This document shows, piece after piece, positions 60,185 to 64,000 of a stretch of 64,000 bases of DNA. Origin of the DNA: DASQHY01 sp035602605 (lineage in GTDB: Bacteria > Acidobacteriota > Terriglobia > Acidiferrales > UBA7541); contig DATNLZ010000037.1 in assembly GCA_035602605.1 (NCBI GenBank), positions 1 to 64,000 on the forward strand. Reading direction: 5' to 3'. A program made the translations under genes and the position numbers. A model generated the notes under the pieces. It did not search any database, was not told where the DNA came from, and worked only from the letters and a program-made list of their open reading frames with translations. The stretch's first letter is position 1. Each line of letters begins with the position of its first letter.

Positions 60185-60622
60185 ATGCTAAAGCTCTCCA
60201 AAAAGACCGATTACGCGCTTATCGCCGTCAGGCATTTGGCGACGCATGGCGCAAATGGCTCATCGAGCGCTTCCGATATCGCCGAGCTTTACGAAATCTC
60301 GATGCCCCTGATGGCCAAGGTGCTGCAAAAACTGGCTAAGAATGGGTTAGTTACAGCGCGTCATGGTTCCAATGGCGGCTATCAACTCGCGCGAGATCCG
60401 GATCAAATCACAGCGTTGGACGTGATTTCCGCTGTGGATGGACCGGTCCTGATTACGTCCTGCGTTACCAATCACGGTGCTTGCGACCAGACGCCGCGCT
60501 GCACCATTCGGGAGCCCATGCGTCGAGTAAATGAGAGCATTCTTCAGGTGCTCAATGCCGTAACAATTTCTCAAATGAGTGGGGAGCCACAACATACTAC
60601 GCTCGTTGAGCTAAGGACTTAG
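60185..60622 (+). CDS. iscR: Rrf2-family Fe-S regulator IscR
   Basis: Senses Fe-S cluster status and controls its own operon. ATG 60185 gives MLKLSKKTDYALIAVRHLA with a winged helix (SASDIAELYEISMPLMAKVLQKLAKNGLVTARHGSNGGYQLAR). The three cluster Cys are in SCVTNHGACDQTPRC with spacing x6 and x5, slightly different from the x5/x5 of E. coli IscR. The length is 145 residues. iscS starts 8 bases later. Confidence 0.93.
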   Translation: MLKLSKKTDYALIAVRHLATHGANGSSSASDIAELYEISMPLMAKVLQKLAKNGLVTARHGSNGGYQLARDPDQITALDVISAVDGPVLITSCVTNHGACDQTPRCTIREPMRRVNESILQVLNAVTISQMSGEPQHTTLVELRT

Positions 60623-60630
60623 GAGCAGCA

Positions 60631-61863
60631 ATGGCTATCAAGCTTCCGATTTATATGGACAATCACGCGACAACTCCGGTGGACCCGCGCGTGCTCGACG
60701 CAATGCTCCCATTTTTTGGCGCCAAATTCGGTAACTCCGCCAGCCGCAATCATGCTTTTGGTTGGGCGGCGGAGGAAGCCGTTGAGAACGCGCGCGCCCA
60801 GATTGCAAGCCTGGTCGGCGCGACGCCCAAGGAAATTATTTTCACGAGCGGCGCCACTGAGTCAAACAACCTGGCGATTAAGGGCGCTGCCGAGATGTAT
60901 CGCGAGAAAGGCAATCACATCATTACCCAGGTGATCGAGCACAAAGCAGTTCTCGATACCTGTAAGCGCCTCGAAAAGTACGGTTTCGAGATTACCTATC
61001 TGCCTGTCGAGAAAGACGGCTTAGTCAATCCTGACGCAGTCCGAAAAGCGATTACGCCCAAGACCATTCTTATCTCGATCATGTATGCGAACAACGAAAT
61101 CGGCATCATCAATCCAATCGCGGAAATCGGCAAGATAGCCAAAGAACATGGGGTGCTTTTCCATGTCGATGGAGTGCAGGCTGTTGGCAAAATTCCAGTA
61201 GACGTCCAGAAAGACAATATCGATCTGCTCTCAATCACGGCGCACAAAATTTACGGGCCCAAAGGCGTTGGTGCGTTGTACGTTCGCCGTCGCAACCCGC
61301 GCGTTCAACTCTCAGCCATTATCGATGGCGGAGGTCACGAGCGTGGAATGCGCTCGGGCACCCTGAATGTTCCGGGTATAGTAGGTCTGGGCCAGGCTTG
61401 CGAGATTTGCCAGAAGGAAATGGCTGAAGAAGGCGCTCGCATGCGTCGCCTGCGCGACCGGTTGAAGAGTGGAATTTTTGCAAAGCTTGATGAAGTCTAT
61501 ATCAATGGCTCTATGGAGCATCGTTTACCCAACAATCTGAATGTCAGCTTTGCTTATGTAGAAGGCGAATCGCTTCTGATGGGTATTAATGACGTCGCCG
61601 TCTCTAGCGGCTCGGCCTGTACGTCGGCCACTCTTGAACCCAGTTATGTTCTCAAGGCGCTTGGAGTGGGCGAAGACCTTGCTCACACGTCTATCCGATT
61701 TGGCCTCGGCCGTTTCAATACCGAGGAAGAGGTGGATTACGTCGTTAATCGAATGGTGGAAGTGGTTAGTCGGCTACGTGATCTCTCGCCTCTCTACGAG
61801 ATGGCCAAAGAGGGAGTCGATCTCAGTAAGATGAATTGGAAAGCTGCCTCCGACGCGGCATAA
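60631..61863 (+). CDS. iscS: Cysteine desulfurase IscS
   Basis: PLP enzyme supplying sulfur from cysteine for Fe-S clusters and tRNA thiolation. The PLP Lys is in SITAHKIYGPKGVGALYVRR, and the catalytic Cys is in AVSSGSACTSATLEPSYVL at about residue 331. It starts MAIKLPIYMDNHATTPVDPRV and has 410 residues. AGGAGCAGC precedes the ATG. It is the core enzyme of the isc operon. Confidence 0.97.
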   Translation: MAIKLPIYMDNHATTPVDPRVLDAMLPFFGAKFGNSASRNHAFGWAAEEAVENARAQIASLVGATPKEIIFTSGATESNNLAIKGAAEMYREKGNHIITQVIEHKAVLDTCKRLEKYGFEITYLPVEKDGLVNPDAVRKAITPKTILISIMYANNEIGIINPIAEIGKIAKEHGVLFHVDGVQAVGKIPVDVQKDNIDLLSITAHKIYGPKGVGALYVRRRNPRVQLSAIIDGGGHERGMRSGTLNVPGIVGLGQACEICQKEMAEEGARMRRLRDRLKSGIFAKLDEVYINGSMEHRLPNNLNVSFAYVEGESLLMGINDVAVSSGSACTSATLEPSYVLKALGVGEDLAHTSIRFGLGRFNTEEEVDYVVNRMVEVVSRLRDLSPLYEMAKEGVDLSKMNWKAASDAA

Positions 61864-61938
61864 CCGCAGTTAGTCGAGGTAGGAATTAAAGGGCAAAACT
61901 AAAAACCAACATTAGTCATCAAACCGATAGGGGGCAAA

Positions 61939-62361
61939 ATGGCGTATTCAGACAAAGTAATCGATCACTACAATCATCCGCGTAACGTTGGCAGTCTTTC
62001 CAAGGAAGACCCCAGTGTGGGCACGGGTCTGGTAGGCGCGCCGGAGTGCGGTGACGTCATGAAGCTACAGATGAAGATTAATCCGCAAACCCAGGTCATC
62101 GAGGAAGCGAAGTTCAAGACCTTTGGTTGCGGCTCAGCGATTGCCAGCTCATCGCTCGCTACCGAGTGGGTGAAAGGCAAAACAGTTGATGAGGCACTGT
62201 CGATCAAGAATACTGACATCGTACGCGAGCTCAGCCTTCCGCCTGTCAAGATTCACTGCTCGGTCCTGGCAGAGGATGCCATCAAAGCGGCGATCGGCGA
62301 TTGGAAGAAGAAGCAGGGCATCGAGGCTCCGGCTGAAGAAAAGGCGTCCGCCAGCCACTAG
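61939..62361 (+). CDS. iscU: Fe-S scaffold protein IscU
   Basis: Scaffold on which the cluster is built from IscS sulfur. The three Cys ligands are in GAPECGDV, TFGCGSAIASSS and VKIHCSVLAEDAI, and the Asp beside the first Cys is kept. The LPPVK motif, recognised by the chaperone HscA, is present just before the third Cys. The 140-residue length is normal with a short Ala/Glu tail. It lies 75 bases after iscS. Confidence 0.97.
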   Translation: MAYSDKVIDHYNHPRNVGSLSKEDPSVGTGLVGAPECGDVMKLQMKINPQTQVIEEAKFKTFGCGSAIASSSLATEWVKGKTVDEALSIKNTDIVRELSLPPVKIHCSVLAEDAIKAAIGDWKKKQGIEAPAEEKASASH

Positions 62362-62395
62362 GTTCGTGTAGTGACCGGCGCGTGTAGGGGCCATC

Positions 62396-62725
62396 ATGAT
62401 TCATCTAACCGAAAAAGCGGCTACTAAAATTCGCGGTTTGCTTTCGAAAGAAGGGGTCCCTGTCGAGACAGGAGGACTTCGTGTCGGCGTGCAGGGCGGC
62501 GGATGCTCCGGCCTGTCCTACGCCATGCGGCTGGAGACCCAGGCGCGCGATCGCGACAAAGTCTTCGAGGAAAACGGCGCACGCCTGTTCGTGGATCCTA
62601 AGAGCTATCTGTATCTCCACGAAACCACTCTCGATTATGAGGAAACTTTGATCCGCCAGGGATTTGTGTTCCAAAATCCTCAAGCGGCCCGCAGTTGCGG
62701 CTGTGGCAGTTCATTCACGGCGTAA
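62396..62725 (+). CDS. iscA: A-type Fe-S carrier IscA
   Basis: Carries Fe-S clusters or iron to targets. The 109-residue protein has the three Cys in GVQGGGCSGLSY and RSCGCGSSF. The remaining sequence (IHLTEKAATKIRGLL, FVDPKSYLYLHETTLDYEETLIRQGFVFQNP) is standard for the HesB/IscA family. It is the last gene before an internal hairpin terminator. Confidence 0.95.
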   Translation: MIHLTEKAATKIRGLLSKEGVPVETGGLRVGVQGGGCSGLSYAMRLETQARDRDKVFEENGARLFVDPKSYLYLHETTLDYEETLIRQGFVFQNPQAARSCGCGSSFTA

Positions 62726-62774
62726 CTTTTCTGAGGAGATCGCGGCCCAGGCACTCCAAGATCGGAATCGTTGA

Positions 62775-62810
62775 GTGGTTGGCAGCCGGAACCGCCAGCC
62801 ACTTTTTTTT
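62775..62810 (+). terminator. Hairpin terminator between iscA and hscB
   Basis: GTGGTTGGC pairs with GCCAGCCAC (one G-U pair) around a 10-base loop and is followed by eight T. It lies 50 bases after iscA and would reduce read-through into hscBA, which may therefore have its own promoter or be made at lower level. Confidence 0.82.
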
Positions 62811-62908
62811 CGCCCAATTCAAATTCATGCTGGCCTCAGATTTGAGTTTGCATTTACCCCAGTGAGGAGTACAACGTCTAGGAATTAGCATTTCTAGGAT
62901 CTTTAAAA

Positions 62909-63601
62909 TTGAGCGCCCCTTCTACAAGCGAATCGTCTGCGGCCCCTTGCCGCAATTGTAATGCGCCAACCAATGGCGCACATTTCTGCGCATCTTGCGG
63001 AAAGATTCAACCGCTTTCACCCGGCACAGATTACTTTGCATTCTTCGGCCTCCCGCGCAAGCTGCTCCTGGACACGACTCTACTGGAGCAGCGGTTCCAT
63101 CAATTGAGCTGGAAGCTACACCCTGATAATTTTGTCAACGCCACCGAATCGGAGCGTGAGCTTTCGCTGGATCGCAGTTCGCAATTGAATGATGCCTATC
63201 GCACTCTCCGCGAATTGTTGAGACGCGTCGAGTATTTGCTGGGGATCGAGGGTATGCGCAACGAGGGAGCGAGCAAGCAGCAGGCCCCCCCGGAATTGCT
63301 CGACGAAGTCTTCGCGCTGAATGAATCGCTCGATGAGCTGCGTGAAGCCAATGCCCGCGGCGGCAATACCAGTGCGATCCGCGCTCGCCTTGCAGAGGCG
63401 CACATAAACTTTGAAAAAAAGCGCAGCGAAATCGACGAGCAGCTTCGCGCCCTCTGTGCGCAGTGGGATCAGGCTCTTGACGGCGATGCCGACCGCGCCG
63501 CGCGCATGAAACTAATGACGCAAATGAACGAGCTCCTCAATCGTCGCTCGTATATCCGTAACCTTGTCGCTGGCGTACAGAAAGAATTGGTTGAGGCCTA
63601 A
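62909..63601 (+). CDS. hscB: Co-chaperone HscB with N-terminal zinc ribbon (TTG start)
   Basis: J-protein that brings IscU to HscA and stimulates its ATPase. TTG 62909 has CTAGGAT upstream. Residues about 14-33 form a tetracysteine ribbon (CRNC and CASC), absent from E. coli HscB but present in eukaryotic HSC20. The J domain (about 41-110) has the HPD motif in WKLHPDNFVNATE. The C-terminal helical domain (about 130-228) includes LLDEVFALNESLDEL. The length is 230 residues. hscA follows 8 bases later. Confidence 0.92.
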   Translation: MSAPSTSESSAAPCRNCNAPTNGAHFCASCGKIQPLSPGTDYFAFFGLPRKLLLDTTLLEQRFHQLSWKLHPDNFVNATESERELSLDRSSQLNDAYRTLRELLRRVEYLLGIEGMRNEGASKQQAPPELLDEVFALNESLDELREANARGGNTSAIRARLAEAHINFEKKRSEIDEQLRALCAQWDQALDGDADRAARMKLMTQMNELLNRRSYIRNLVAGVQKELVEA

Positions 63602-63609
63602 AATAAATT

Positions 63610-64000
63610 ATGTCGCGCGTCGTCGGAATTGATCTCGGCACAACCTATAGTCTGGTCGCCTATCTTGACCAGAAGACCGGCAAGCCAAAGTGTATCCCCG
63701 GCCCGTATGGCGAAACTCTGTGCCCCTCGGTCGTGAGCCTCGATCCTGATGGCAGTATCATCGTGGGTGAGCCCGCTCGGCGCCGCCTGCTGACCCAGCC
63801 TGACCGTACGATCTACTCTGTCAAGCGGCTCATGGGTCGGGGTGTAGCCGACGTGCAGGATGAGCTAAAGGTTTTTCCGTTTCGCATCGATCCGGCAAGC
63901 AAAACTGTGATTCGCGTTCAATTAGGGCACCGTGTTTTCACGCCGCCTGAAATTTCATCCTTTATCCTGCGCGAGCTTCGCAATTGGGCAGAAGCGCATT
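63610..64000 (+). CDS. hscA: Hsp70-type chaperone HscA (5' part)
   Basis: The first 130 codons of an Hsp70 protein that continues beyond the right edge. The start MSRVVGIDLGTTYSLVAYLD is the ATP-binding phosphate 1 motif, followed by PSVVSLDPDGSIIVGEPARRR and TIYSVKRLMGR. Position after hscB identifies it as the IscU-specific chaperone rather than DnaK. It is partial because of the window limit. Confidence 0.93.
   Translation, partial: MSRVVGIDLGTTYSLVAYLDQKTGKPKCIPGPYGETLCPSVVSLDPDGSIIVGEPARRRLLTQPDRTIYSVKRLMGRGVADVQDELKVFPFRIDPASKTVIRVQLGHRVFTPPEISSFILRELRNWAEAH

Noticed and set aside
1..64000. tRNA, rRNA and CRISPR loci
   Set aside because: No cloverleaf arms, rRNA segments or spaced direct repeats were noticed by eye; a covariance-model scan would be needed to exclude a small RNA gene.

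Overview
This is a bacterial chromosomal window: dense, moderately GC-rich, with short spacers and many ATGA-type gene overlaps. No rRNA, tRNA or CRISPR array is visible. The gene set suggests a Gram-negative-type heterotroph, and Acidobacteriota is my best guess. The reasons are the continuous str-S10-spc-alpha ribosomal cluster with lineage-style low-complexity tails, many secreted peptidases and hypothetical proteins, a fused aroDE, and an ISC Fe-S operon. The phylum is an inference, not something read directly from a marker.

Layout. 1-16.9 kb: the end of tuf, then one unbroken + strand cluster of 26 ribosomal protein genes plus secY, adk, map, infA and rpoA, ending at a clear hairpin terminator. 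An unrecognised small basic Cys-containing gene sits between rplB and rpsS. 17-27 kb: accessory and housekeeping genes, mostly on the - strand (M61 peptidase, VanZ-like protein, guaB with a visible promoter, a broken secreted RidA gene, a YheT-like hydrolase, an M24 peptidase, an Mpo1-like protein, a broken RsbW-like kinase gene, secreted unknowns). 27-36 kb: a chorismate/tryptophan module (aroDE-trpE-trpG on +, a DUF1272-like gene coupled to trpD on -), an M20 peptidase, an ABC-2 exporter and a DinB-like protein. 36-42 kb: sucCD, ndk, a DUF2905 gene, xseA and lepA. 43-51 kb: a TPR-GAF-degenerate GGDEF protein, then thiolase, 3-hydroxyacyl-CoA dehydrogenase and crotonase genes that form a C4 acyl-CoA module, interrupted by a solo TnpB element, then ribH and nusB. 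51.7-52.3 kb: a secreted protein made of near-perfect charged heptad repeats. 52-59 kb, - strand: phzF-like, phosphohexomutase, manC, manA, an aminotransferase and coaD (a GDP-mannose block), then a secreted phosphatase. 60-64 kb: iscR-iscS-iscU-iscA, a terminator, then hscB-hscA, with a promoter and an IscR-like operator in front of iscR.

The parts most worth a second look are the extra gene inside the S10 operon (3258-3575), the heptad-repeat protein (51680-52324), the TnpB element with matched bulged hairpins at both ends (about 47371-48602), the GGDEF domain that has lost its signature, the ISC control region and the zinc-ribbon HscB, an apparent ATT start codon in front of a phosphatase signal peptide, and two genes broken by small deletions. 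All starts, domain limits and operators were read by eye, and no database search was run.
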